Shown one piece after another: positions 11,751 through 19,742 of a DNA stretch of 64,000 nt; the stretch's first letter is position 1, and each line of letters starts with the position of its first letter. Under the pieces are notes generated by a model that did no database searches, was not told the DNA's origin, and saw nothing but the letters and a program-made list of their open reading frames with translations. A program made the position numbers and the translations under genes. Source of the stretch: JAIBJN01 sp963699495 (GTDB lineage Bacteria; Actinomycetota; Thermoleophilia; Gaiellales; Gaiellaceae); the NCBI GenBank assembly GCA_963699495.1, contig CAVOUB010000008.1:124001-188000 (forward strand). Reading direction: 5' to 3'.

Positions 11751-12455
11751 CTATCCGCCCGGGCCGGGGATCTCCACCGGCTCGTTGACGTTCGTGATCG
11801 CGAAGTCGAGGTGCATCGCCACCTTCTCCCCGGCCGCCTCGACCTTCATGTCGACCAGCGTCCGCAGCGGGAGGTGGCTCACCTCGGAGATGTAGATGAC
11901 GACGCGCGTGTCGCCGAGGCTGTCCGAGAAGTCGGGGAGCGCGCCGCCCGACGCTGCGCCGAGCTCGCTGAACACGCCCTGGACGAGGCCGGCGGTGTCG
12001 AAGACGCCGGTGACCTTGACCGCGGGCTCGCCGCCGGCCGTGGCGCCGTCCTCGACCTTCACGTCCTTGACGTAGGGGGTGAAGTCGAACTGCTCGATCC
12101 CGGTGGGCCGGCCGGGCGGGATCGTCAGCCGCTGCCAGCCGCTGCCCGCCTTCACCCATGCCTTCGGCCCGCGCGTGACGACGGTCACCTCGGGGAACTG
12201 GGGCACGTCGGGAGCCTGCATGGAGACGAACGACGAGCCGCCCTTCTTCGGGTTCCCCCCTCCGCGCATGACGAAGGTGAAGTCGCCCACCGGCGTCTCC
12301 ATCCACAGCCTGCCTGCAAAGCGGAACGACTTGACCTGGGCAAGCGCCTGGTCGGACTGGGCGAGCAGCTCCTGCGCCCGCTGGCCCTCCTCCCCGGCGC
12401 ACCCGAGCGGGAGGGCGGCCAACACGAGGAGGAAAAGGAGCGCCGCTCTCCGCAT
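11751..12455 (-). CDS. LolA/LprG-like lipoprotein
   Basis: Predicted exported lipoprotein of about 234 aa. It has an N-terminal basic-hydrophobic signal and lipobox LPLGC with the acylated Cys at residue 19, when started at the ATG at 12455. A longer in-frame ATG at 12491 would place 12 extra residues before the signal peptide, so I prefer the shorter form. The mature part is beta-rich in pattern (FRFAGRLWMETPVGDFTFVMRG, VTVVTRGPKAWVKAGSGW, VKVTGVFDTAGLV), resembling the LppX/LprG/LolA fold that binds lipids. Family assignment is by pattern only. It lies upstream of the adenosyltransferase gene on the same strand. Confidence 0.75.
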   Translation of the reverse strand: MRRAALLFLLVLAALPLGCAGEEGQRAQELLAQSDQALAQVKSFRFAGRLWMETPVGDFTFVMRGGGNPKKGGSSFVSMQAPDVPQFPEVTVVTRGPKAWVKAGSGWQRLTIPPGRPTGIEQFDFTPYVKDVKVEDGATAGGEPAVKVTGVFDTAGLVQGVFSELGAASGGALPDFSDSLGDTRVVIYISEVSHLPLRTLVDMKVEAAGEKVAMHLDFAITNVNEPVEIPGPGG

Positions 12456-12512
12456 AAAACAAGGAATCGGCCCGGAATCGCCGTCTGCCAAGACCTAGAA
12501 CGGGGGAGCCTA

Positions 12513-12527
12513 GTGACAGACTGTCAC
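12513..12527. promoter_or_regulatory. 15-nt palindrome GTGACAG-A-CTGTCAC, candidate operator or hairpin
   Basis: A perfect 7-1-7 palindrome lies 58 nt upstream of the lipoprotein start and just past the stop of the HD-GYP regulator gene, on the same strand. It is flanked by an outer GCCTAG/CTAGGC repeat. It could be an operator for a dimeric repressor or part of a terminator. There is no T-run, so I lean to a binding site. Confidence 0.4.
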
Positions 12528-12534
12528 AAGCTGG

Positions 12535-13602
12535 CTAGGCGGCGACCTGGGTGCGGATCGCGCGCAGGCGCTCTTCCCGCTCGACGAACGCCTTCACGAC
12601 CGCGGGATCGAATTGCGACCTCGACTCGCCCACGATCTCGCGGCCGGCCTCGGCCCAGGTGAGCGCGGGCCTGTACGGACGGTCGCTGGTCATCGCGTCC
12701 AGCGAGTCGGCGACGGCGAAGATGCGGGCCGCGAGCGGAATGTCGTCTGCCTCGGCCCCGTCCGGATAGCCCTTGCCGTCCCAGCGCTCGTGGTGGGAAC
12801 GGACGATGCGGAGGCCTTCACCCTGCAAGAAGGCCACACCGCCGAGCATCTGCTCGCCGAGAAGCGTGTGCGTCCGCATCAGGCGCGTCTCGCCGCCGTT
12901 CAGCGGGCCGGGCTTCTGCAGGATACGGTCGGGAATCCCGATCTTGCCGACGTCGTGGAGCAGGAAGCCGTACTCCACGCTCGGATCCTCGAGGAGGTCG
13001 GGGCTGACCGAGCGCGCCAGCTCGAGCGCGTAGCGCTGCACGCGCTGCGAGTGCGCGCGCGTGCCCGTGTCCTTGGACTCGAGCGCGCTCGCGAGCGCCG
13101 CGACGGTCTCCTTGTACGCGTTCTGAAGCAGGATCCGCTGGCCGCGCTCGATCTCGAGCAGGTGGCGCAGGTCGCGGGCGTAGAGGAGGAGCTGCTGCCC
13201 CTCCTCGGGCACTCCCTCACCGCGCGCGGGCGGGGGCACGGCGTCGAGCCCGCCGGTGAGCCGCTCGACGACGTCGAGGAGCTCGAGCGGGCTGAACGGC
13301 TTCCGCATGAACGCGTCGGCACCGGAGTCGCGCGCGACGGCCGTGTCGTCCATCGAGCCGGAGAGGAGCACGATGGCGATGTCGACGGTGTCCCCGTCCG
13401 CCTTCATGCGGCGGCAAAGCTCGGCGCCGCTCATGCCCGGAAGGCGGAAGTCGAGGACGATCGCGTCCGGACGGCGGAGCTTGACGGCCTCGAGCGCAGC
13501 CTCGGCGCTTCCGGCCTCCTCCACCTCGACGTCCACGACCTCGAACGTCGTCCGGAGAAGCGCGCGGAGCGCGGCGTCGTCGTCAACGATCAGCAGGCGC
13601 AC
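12535..13602 (-). CDS. Response regulator with HD-GYP domain (probable cyclic-di-GMP phosphodiesterase)
   Basis: Two-component output protein of 355 aa. An N-terminal receiver domain (about 1-115) shows the acidic pocket DDD at 7-9, phosphoacceptor D51 in VLDFRLPG and the conserved Lys in RKPFSP at 101. A helical linker follows. An HD-GYP domain (about 165-345) has HD at 216-217 in LLHDVGKIGIPD and HHERWDGKGYP at 270-280. With these metal and substrate residues in place, the protein should hydrolyse cyclic di-GMP when phosphorylated. No partner histidine kinase is adjacent, so it is an orphan regulator in this window. Confidence 0.93.
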   Translation of the reverse strand: MRLLIVDDDAALRALLRTTFEVVDVEVEEAGSAEAALEAVKLRRPDAIVLDFRLPGMSGAELCRRMKADGDTVDIAIVLLSGSMDDTAVARDSGADAFMRKPFSPLELLDVVERLTGGLDAVPPPARGEGVPEEGQQLLLYARDLRHLLEIERGQRILLQNAYKETVAALASALESKDTGTRAHSQRVQRYALELARSVSPDLLEDPSVEYGFLLHDVGKIGIPDRILQKPGPLNGGETRLMRTHTLLGEQMLGGVAFLQGEGLRIVRSHHERWDGKGYPDGAEADDIPLAARIFAVADSLDAMTSDRPYRPALTWAEAGREIVGESRSQFDPAVVKAFVEREERLRAIRTQVAA

Positions 13603-13681
13603 TGGCGGCTCTCGTAGTTCGGCGTTACGACCTCGATCGGTTTTCTCGACTTCCCTGCTCGGAGCGAGATTCCCGACTTGC

Positions 13682-14518
13682 CTAAAGGTAATCGTAAAAG
13701 CCGCGGCCTGCCTTCCGCCCGAGGCGGCCGGCGGCGACGTGCTCGCGCAGGAGCGGGCACGGTTCGTACTTCGAGTCGCCGAGCCCGTCGCGCAGCACCT
13801 CCATGATCGAGACGCAGGTGTCGAGCCCGATCAGGTCGGCCAGGGCGAGCGGGCCCATGGGGTGGTTGAAGCCCAGCCTCGCGATCGTGTCGATCGCCTC
13901 CGCCTCGGCGACCCCGTCCTGCAGAGCGTAGGCGGCCTCGTTGATGAGCGGCATCAGCACGCGGTTCGAGACGAAGCCGGGGAAGTCGTTCACCTCCGCA
14001 GGGGTCTTCCCGAGCTCCCGCGAGAGCTCGACGATCTCCTGCACCGTCTGATCCGAGGTGCCGGGGGCCCGCACGACCTCCACCAGCGTCATCACCGGCA
14101 CGGGATTGAAGAAGTGCATCCCGATCACGCGCTCGGGCCTCCCCGTGACCTCGGCCAGCGAGGCGATCGGGATCGACGACGTGTTCGACGCGAGCACTGC
14201 GAAGGGGCCGAGCGCGAGGTCGGCGCGGCGGAAGACGTTCTGCTTCACGTCCGCGTCCTCGACGACCGCCTCCACCATCAGGTCCGCCTCGACGAGCTCG
14301 TCCACCGCCTGGACGCGTGCGAGCACCTCGGTCGGGTCCTGCGGCGCGCCTTTCGCCGCCAGCCTCTCCAGGCTCTTCGCCATCCCGGCAAGCCCCTTCT
14401 CCACGGCTCCGGGAGCGCTGTCGTGGAGGAAGACGGTGCGGCCCGAGGCGGCCATGACCTGCGCGATCCCGGCGCCCATCTGGCCGGCTCCGACGACGAG
14501 AACGCGCTCGAACCGCAT
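13682..14518 (-). CDS. 3-hydroxyacyl-CoA (3-hydroxybutyryl-CoA) dehydrogenase
   Basis: Oxidises (S)-3-hydroxyacyl-CoA to 3-ketoacyl-CoA with NAD(P), or the reverse, in beta-oxidation or butyrate-type metabolism. The 278-aa length is typical of single-domain family members. The Rossmann motif GAGQMG is at 10-15, the catalytic His in GMHFFNP at 135, and the family signature DFPGFVSNRVLMPLINEA lies in the C-terminal half. The C-terminal LGRKAGRGFYDY is also characteristic. A thiolase gene for the next reaction is 1.3 kb away at 15864-17015. The promoter region is shared with the divergent lipoprotein gene 51 nt away. Confidence 0.93.
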   Translation of the reverse strand: MRFERVLVVGAGQMGAGIAQVMAASGRTVFLHDSAPGAVEKGLAGMAKSLERLAAKGAPQDPTEVLARVQAVDELVEADLMVEAVVEDADVKQNVFRRADLALGPFAVLASNTSSIPIASLAEVTGRPERVIGMHFFNPVPVMTLVEVVRAPGTSDQTVQEIVELSRELGKTPAEVNDFPGFVSNRVLMPLINEAAYALQDGVAEAEAIDTIARLGFNHPMGPLALADLIGLDTCVSIMEVLRDGLGDSKYEPCPLLREHVAAGRLGRKAGRGFYDYL

Positions 14519-14569
14519 CGCGGCGAGCCTACTGGAACCCGGATTGCGTCGGTGGTGTACTGGGTGTAG

Positions 14570-15867
14570 ATGAGAGCAACGTTCCTCCTCGTTGCAACCG
14601 CCGCGGCGGCGCTCGCCGGCTGCGGCGGCTCGAACGACGCGAGCGCGCCGACGACGACGTCGGCTGCCGGAACGACGACCTCAGCCTCCTCCTCGCCCGC
14701 ACCCGAGGAGACGTTGCTCGCGGCGACCAGCGACGCCGCAGGCAGCCGGATCTCCTGGGTCGACGGGCGCACGCTCGAGCCCGTGGACGGCCGCGGGGTC
14801 AAGGTGGGCTTCTACACGTCGACGGCCGAGCGCTCGCCGGACGGCGACTTCCTCGCGGTCGGCGAGGGCGAGGGCGGCACCGTGCAGTTCATCGACGTCG
14901 ACAAGATGCGGACGCTCGGGAAGGTCGAGGTCGGCTCCGCCTCCTACGTCGAGCGGCTCCACTGGGTGAAGCCCGACCTCCTGCTCGCCTCCCTCGGCGG
15001 CACCCCCGCGATGGTGGCGGCACTCAACCCCGAGACGCGGCAGATTCTCTCGGTGCAGGACCTCGACGGCGCGACGCTCTACTCGCAGCCGGCCGGGAAG
15101 GAGCTGGTGTCCCTCGTCGCCTCGACCGAGCCGGATCGGCCCGGCGCGCCTCGTCGTCTTCGACGGCAGCGAGCTCCGCGAGGTCGACGCTCGCCGACGT
15201 GCCGGCCGGGTGGGAGCAGATCGAGGGCACGGACGAGAGCGACTACCGGATGCGCCAGTCGGTGCCGGCGCTCGCCGTCGACCCCGAGGGCACGCGGGCG
15301 CTGGTCATCCCAGCGGGCGGCCGCGTCGCCGAGGTCGACCTCGACACGATGGAAGTCCGCTACCACGACCTGACGGAGCCCGTCTCCCTCTGGGGGCGCC
15401 TGCGGGACTGGCTGGAGCCGTCCGCGGAGGCGAAGGCGATCGACGGCCCCGACCGCAACGCGGTCTGGCTCCCCTCCGGCCTGATCGCCGTGAGCGGCTC
15501 GCAGTACACCGACGACGGCAAGACCGTGAAGGTGACGCCGGCGGGGCTCGCGCTCATCGACCCGAACGACTGGAGCGTCAGGCGCCTCAGCGACGAGCCG
15601 GGCTGGGTGACGCTGAAGGGCGACGCCGTGCTCGCCTCCGGCTGGAAGCAGGGCTCGGAGGAGCAGGTCCTGATCGTCTTCGACACCGAGGGGAACCTCC
15701 GCTTCAGCCTCACGCGCGAGGGCAGCGACCTCTCGCAGGTCGGCGGCAACCATCTCTACGCGACGAGCGACAACGGCACGCGCTTCGAGATCATCGACCT
15801 CGAGTCGGGGAAGGTGGTCGGCAAGGCGCAGCCGCGCCGGCAGACCTGGCTCCTGCAGGGCGACTAG
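14570..15867 (+). CDS. Beta-propeller-like lipoprotein, frameshifted
   Basis: Predicted exported lipoprotein of unknown function. The signal peptide ends in lipobox LAGC with Cys18, followed by a Ser/Thr/Ala-rich linker. Repeated short strands such as VQFIDVDKMRTLGKVEV, AALNPETRQILSVQDL and ALIDPNDWSVRRLSDEPGW look like blades of a YVTN/WD-type propeller. The frame moves from 2 to 3 near 15140 and from 3 to 1 near 15188; the short middle segment reads RLVVFDGSELREVD, so two single-base insertions reconcile the gene. I read these as sequence errors, but a pseudogene is possible. Its stop shares CTAG with the convergent thiolase gene. Confidence 0.75.
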
Positions 15868-17015
15868 ACCTCGAGCAGCAACGCGTCGCCCTGGCCGCCG
15901 CCGGAGCAGATCGCCGCCAGGCCGAGCCCGCCGCCGTTGCGGCGCAGCTCGTAGATCATCGTCCCGAGGATCCGCGCGCCCGAGGCGCCAAGCGGATGGC
16001 CGAGCGCGACAGCGCCGCCGTTGACGTTCGCCCTGTCGGGGTCGGCGCCGAGCATCTTCAGGGAGTTGACGGTGACCGAGGAGAAGGCCTCGTTGATCTC
16101 GACGCGGTCGACGTCGTCGATCGTCTTCCCCGCCTTCTCGAGCACGCGCGCGGCCGCCTTCGCGGGAGTGCGCGCGAGGTAGGCGTACTCGTCCGCGACG
16201 TACGCGGAGCCGAGGATCGTCGCCAGAACCTCCAGGCCCCGCTCGCGCGCGAAGGCCTCGCTGGTCACGACCAGAGCGCCGGCTCCGTCGTTGACGCCCG
16301 GCGCGTTGCCGGCCGTCGTCGTCCCCTCGGGGTCGAAGACGGGCTTCAGGCTCGCCAGCTTCTCGAGCGTCGTGTCGCGCCGGGGCGCCTCGTCGACCTC
16401 GACCCCGTTCACGGAGACGAGCTCGTCGACGAACCTGCCCTCGTCGATCGCCGCCACCGCGCGCTGGTGCGAGCGGAAAGCCCAGGCATCCTGCTCCTCC
16501 CGCGTGATCCCGAGCTCGCGCGAGACGAACGACGCCTGCTCGACCATGTGCTTTCCGTCGAAGCTCGAGACGAGCCCGTCGTGGAGCATCAGGTCGATGA
16601 CGACCCCGTCTCCGAGCCGGTAGCCGAAGCGCGCCTGCTTGAGGATGTAGGGCGCGTTCGACATCGACTCCATGCCGCCCGCGACGATCACGTCGTGGTC
16701 GCCGGCGCGGATCATCTGGTCGGCGATCTCGACCGCGCGCACACTGGAGGCGCAGAGCTTGTTGATCGTGTCGCTCGGGACTTCCTTCGGAAGCCCGGCG
16801 CCTGCCGCCGCCTGGCGTGCGGGCGCCTGGCCTGCCCCGCCCTGCAGCACCTGGCCCATGATCACGTACTCGACCTCGTCGTCGCGGACGTCCACGCGGT
16901 CGAGCGCGCCGCGGATGGCGAGGGCGCCGAGCGCGGGAGCCTCGTAGTCCTTCAGCGCACGGCCGAGCTTCCCGAACGGGGTGCGGACGGCGGAGACGAT
17001 GACCGAGCGGGCCAT
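15864..17015 (-). CDS. Acetyl-CoA acetyltransferase / thiolase
   Basis: Condenses or cleaves acyl-CoA and acetyl-CoA. The 383-aa product carries nucleophilic Cys88 in NKLCASS, the GGMESMSNAPY signature, the NEAFSS motif, and the C-terminal catalytic pair: His in GGAVALGHPLGASGAR and Cys in ICSGGGQGDA. This full set supports an active type II thiolase, degradative or biosynthetic. The neighbouring 3-hydroxyacyl-CoA dehydrogenase suggests paired use in acyl-CoA oxidation or acetoacetyl-CoA metabolism. The start ATG at 17015 gives MARSVIVSAVRTPFGK, the canonical thiolase N-terminus. Confidence 0.94.
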   Translation of the reverse strand: MARSVIVSAVRTPFGKLGRALKDYEAPALGALAIRGALDRVDVRDDEVEYVIMGQVLQGGAGQAPARQAAAGAGLPKEVPSDTINKLCASSVRAVEIADQMIRAGDHDVIVAGGMESMSNAPYILKQARFGYRLGDGVVIDLMLHDGLVSSFDGKHMVEQASFVSRELGITREEQDAWAFRSHQRAVAAIDEGRFVDELVSVNGVEVDEAPRRDTTLEKLASLKPVFDPEGTTTAGNAPGVNDGAGALVVTSEAFARERGLEVLATILGSAYVADEYAYLARTPAKAAARVLEKAGKTIDDVDRVEINEAFSSVTVNSLKMLGADPDRANVNGGAVALGHPLGASGARILGTMIYELRRNGGGLGLAAICSGGGQGDALLLEV

Positions 17016-17054
17016 GCGGCCAGCGTACCAACCCGATCGCGGCTCACCGCCGTG

Positions 17055-18257
17055 CTACTCGTTGCGCTCGCGCCAGGCCTCCGCCATCGCGACCCGCTTC
17101 GCCATCGAGGGGTGCGTGTCGAAGAGGAGGTACGACCAGGTCGGGGGGCTCGGATCGGCGAGGGCCTGCTCGGCGAAGCCCCGCCAGAGGCGCCGCATGG
17201 CTTCCGGATCCTCGGTCGTCTCGAGGGATACCCAGTCCGCCTCGGCCTCCATGTGGCGCGTGATCACGTTCTGCACCGGCAGGGCCAGAACCTGCAGGAC
17301 GACGAGCACGAGCAGGGCGAGCGGAACCGCCGCGGGCTCGCGCATGCCGCCTCTCCGCCTCGCCGCCCACGCGATCAGGAACGCGCCGGGAAGGGCGAGC
17401 AGCGCATACCAGCCGATGCCCTTCCAGAGGTGGTTGCGGGAGTGATGGCCGAGCTCGTGCCCGAGGACGACGCGGACCTCGTCCTCGTCGAAGTTGTCCA
17501 CGAGGGTGTTCCAGAGGATGATCCGGCGCGTCGGGCCGAGGCCGGTGGCGGCTGCGTTCGGGCTCTCCCAGGCGTCGACCTCCTGGATGCGCACCGGGAT
17601 CGGGGGCAGCCCCTGCTTCTCGGCAAGCCGGTCTGCCTCCTCCACGAGAGCCGGCGGGGGATCGGTCTGGGCCGGGATGAGGTACGGCGAGACGAAGGTG
17701 AAGAGCGCCGCGAGCCCCACGAAGACCGCCGCCCCCGGGATCCACCACCAGTCGCCCAGAGGCCCGGCGAGGCCCATCACGATCAGCAGCGCGAGGCAGA
17801 TGAAGAGGAACTCCCCGCCGAGCGAGAACCAGTTCAGCAGGATCCAGTCGACGTACCCGAGCTCGGAGACGTCGTGCCGGCGCTGCCACCAGAGGTCGAG
17901 GAGCCCGAAGGGAATCTGGACGAGCCAGACGAGGGCGAGCCCGAGCATGCCGAGGAGCATCCCCGTCCCGATGCGGCCGGCCGCAGACTCCTTCGCAAAG
18001 CGGAAGCCGTAGCGGGCGTAGACCGCGAAGGCGGCGATCAGCACGACGGCCGACCCGACGTAGCTCCAGCGGAGGAAGCGCTCGAACTCCCTCGCCTTCT
18101 CCAGCTGCGACGGCGAGAGCACGTCGGTGGCCGCGACCTCGGGCAGGCGGAGGCCGGCGGGAACCTGGGTCTGCCAGAGCCACCACGCCGCGACCGCCCA
18201 CACGGCCGCGAGGGCCGCTACGACCAGTCCGACGGCAAGCGCAGCGGGCCTGGCCAT
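17055..18257 (-). CDS. M48 family membrane zinc metalloprotease (Ste24/HtpX-like)
   Basis: Membrane endopeptidase of 400 aa. It begins with a transmembrane helix (about 6-26) and has further hydrophobic segments at about 68-82, 98-118, 145-165, 170-192 and 280-320. The zinc motif HELGH is at 267-271, and the third ligand region is RHMEAEADW, with the catalytic face cytosolic as in Ste24/HtpX. The upstream WNTLVDNFDEDEVR matches Ste24-type proteins. The ATG start at 18257 lies inside the DUF4389 gene, giving a 40-nt overlap. Likely roles are membrane protein quality control or peptide processing; the substrate is unknown. Confidence 0.88.
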   Translation of the reverse strand: MARPAALAVGLVVAALAAVWAVAAWWLWQTQVPAGLRLPEVAATDVLSPSQLEKAREFERFLRWSYVGSAVVLIAAFAVYARYGFRFAKESAAGRIGTGMLLGMLGLALVWLVQIPFGLLDLWWQRRHDVSELGYVDWILLNWFSLGGEFLFICLALLIVMGLAGPLGDWWWIPGAAVFVGLAALFTFVSPYLIPAQTDPPPALVEEADRLAEKQGLPPIPVRIQEVDAWESPNAAATGLGPTRRIILWNTLVDNFDEDEVRVVLGHELGHHSRNHLWKGIGWYALLALPGAFLIAWAARRRGGMREPAAVPLALLVLVVLQVLALPVQNVITRHMEAEADWVSLETTEDPEAMRRLWRGFAEQALADPSPPTWSYLLFDTHPSMAKRVAMAEAWRERNE

Positions 18258-19558
18258 GACGGCAGCGCCTCCGGCTCCACTTCGGGCTCGGGCTCCACGT
18301 ACTCGGTGGGCCCGCTGTAGGGGTAGCTGTCCGTGAGCAGGTAGGAGTACGCGTTCGCCTGGGCCTGGAAGCGGAGGACGTAGGCGCCGAGATTGCGGAG
18401 GCCTTCCGGCATCCGGCCGAGGACGAGGCCGACGAACCAGCCGAAGAGCGCCACCAGCTCGAGCGGCACGACGAGGGCCGCGGCGAGCAGGTGCGCCGGG
18501 ATCGCCAGCAGGAGCCGGAACAGCGTCTTCCAGCGGTTCTGGCGCTCGGGCGGGGCGATCTCGACGTCGATTGGATAGCTCCCCGGCGTGCCGGTGAACC
18601 CCGGGAAGGGGTTGGCGACGAGGGAAAGGAAGGCGAAGACGTGGGTCTCGTAGCGCACGTAGGCGGAGAGGAACCGGTGCAGAGCCTCCGGAAGGCGGCC
18701 GGTGATGAGAGTCGCGAACCAGCCGACGATGAGGGCCAGGAAGACCACGATCCCCCACAGCACGAGCCAGACGAAGTGCGGGATGGTAAGCAGAAGGCGG
18801 AAGAAGACCGTGAGCCGCGAGCGGCGCAGGTCGTCCTCGATTCGCAGCCGGACGGGCTTCTCCGGTGTCGGCTGGGTCGCGGGAGGCTCGCTCGGGTCGG
18901 CGTCGGGATACCGGTCGGTGAGGAAGAGGAGGTAGCCCCAGGTCTGCGCGCCGTAGCGCAGCGCGTACGCGAGAAGATCGCGGAAGCCGGTCGGAATGCG
19001 CCCGAGCACGAGGCACGCGAACCAGGCGAGGAAGGCGACCACGGCCGAGACGCCCCAGACGACGAAGAACGCGTAGCCCTGGCCCGTCGCCTCGTCGTAG
19101 CCGTACTGGGGCACCAGATAGACCAGGAGGATGGTGGCGAGATAGAGCGCGGGCAGCGCCAGCACCATCCGGAAGGCAGTCTTCCACCGGTTCTGACGCT
19201 CGGGCGGGGCGATCTCGAGGTCGATCGGATAGCTGCCGGCCTTGCCGACGAACCCGGGGAACGGGTTTCCTGCCAGGAAGACATACGCGTAGACGTGGGT
19301 CGTGTAGCGGACGAGCGCCCCGTAGAAGTCCCACAGCGGCCGCGGGAGCGTGCCGCGCACGAGCGTGAGGATCCACGCGATCGGCGCGATCGGGAAGAGC
19401 GCCAGGGACGACCAGAGCCAGAGCCAGATCAGATGCGGGAGCGCGAGCAGGAGCCGGAAGAAGACCGTCAGCCGCGATCGCTGCAGGTCGTCGCGGACGA
19501 CCATGCGGATGGGGTGCGGCTCCATCGCCCCTGGATTATCGGCCATCCGCTCGGACAA
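18218..19558 (-). CDS. Duplicated DUF4389 membrane protein
   Basis: Integral membrane protein of 446 aa with two copies of the DUF4389 module, about residues 18-190 and 235-410. Each copy starts with a basic RxDLxRSRLTVFFRLLL motif, then two to three hydrophobic helices, and contains NPFPGF, GSYPID and IAPPERQNRWKT. The C-terminus is Pro/Glu-rich. No biochemical role is known for the domain. The two internal halves are clearly homologous, so the gene arose by duplication and fusion. It overlaps the downstream M48 protease gene, suggesting they are expressed together. The start could be ATG 19558, 19546 or 19525. Confidence 0.8.
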   Translation of the reverse strand: MSERMADNPGAMEPHPIRMVVRDDLQRSRLTVFFRLLLALPHLIWLWLWSSLALFPIAPIAWILTLVRGTLPRPLWDFYGALVRYTTHVYAYVFLAGNPFPGFVGKAGSYPIDLEIAPPERQNRWKTAFRMVLALPALYLATILLVYLVPQYGYDEATGQGYAFFVVWGVSAVVAFLAWFACLVLGRIPTGFRDLLAYALRYGAQTWGYLLFLTDRYPDADPSEPPATQPTPEKPVRLRIEDDLRRSRLTVFFRLLLTIPHFVWLVLWGIVVFLALIVGWFATLITGRLPEALHRFLSAYVRYETHVFAFLSLVANPFPGFTGTPGSYPIDVEIAPPERQNRWKTLFRLLLAIPAHLLAAALVVPLELVALFGWFVGLVLGRMPEGLRNLGAYVLRFQAQANAYSYLLTDSYPYSGPTEYVEPEPEVEPEALPSWPGPLRLPSDWS

Positions 19559-19571
19559 CTGCAGCCGCGGC

Positions 19572-19601
19572 TTGACGCACCCCTCGGGGGTCGCCTACGC
19601 T
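19572..19601 (+). promoter_or_regulatory. trp operon promoter (TTGACG - 18 nt - TACGCT)
   Basis: A -35 hexamer TTGACG (19572-19577) and a -10 hexamer TACGCT (19596-19601) are separated by 18 nt. The ATG of the leader peptide lies 8 nt after the -10 box, so transcription should start at or next to that codon and the leader mRNA is probably leaderless. This is the best promoter match in the window. Confidence 0.7.
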
Positions 19602-19609
19602 CCCAGCAG

Positions 19610-19675
19610 ATGACCACTCCCGTCCGCACCTGGTGGGCCTGGCGCCGCGAGCGGAGCGGGAGCGTCGCCTGCTAG
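19610..19675 (+). CDS. trpL: trp leader peptide (21 aa, three Trp codons)
   Basis: A 21-codon reading frame starting MTTPVRTWWAWRRERSG has Trp at positions 8, 9 and 11 (codons TGG TGG GCC TGG, 19631-19642) and ends at TAG 19673-19675. It sits between the trp promoter and an intrinsic terminator, directly ahead of trpE. This layout is the classic signature of a leader whose translation senses charged tRNA-Trp. Similar Trp-rich leaders are known ahead of trpE in Corynebacterium and Streptomyces. There is no Shine-Dalgarno; initiation is probably leaderless. The peptide itself needs no further function. Confidence 0.85.
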   Translation: MTTPVRTWWAWRRERSGSVAC

Positions 19676-19708
19676 CCCAGAGGCAGCCCTCACAGCCCGC
19701 TCCGCTCG
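19648..19708 (+). promoter_or_regulatory. Long leader RNA stem of the trp attenuator
   Basis: CGAGCGGAGCGGG (19648-19660) is perfectly complementary to CCCGCTCCGCTCG (19696-19708), a 13-bp stem that starts just after the Trp codons and ends 1 nt before the terminator. A ribosome stalled at the Trp codons would cover or free its upstream arm. A competing pairing of CCCTC (19687-19691) with GAGGG (19723-19727) would disrupt the terminator and is a candidate antiterminator. The exact switching scheme is inferred, not proven. Confidence 0.65.
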
Positions 19709-19709
19709 T

Positions 19710-19733
19710 AGACCCCCGCCAGGAGGGTCTTTT
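19710..19733 (+). terminator. Intrinsic terminator of the trp attenuator
   Basis: AGACCC (19710-19715) pairs with GGGTCT (19725-19730) around a 9-nt loop and is followed by TTTT beginning inside the stem end. The 3' half also contains AGGAGG (19721-19726), the only Shine-Dalgarno-like sequence ahead of trpE, 16 nt from its ATG. The hairpin may therefore both stop transcription and hide the trpE ribosome site. Confidence 0.7.
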
Positions 19734-19742
19734 CGTCTTGCC

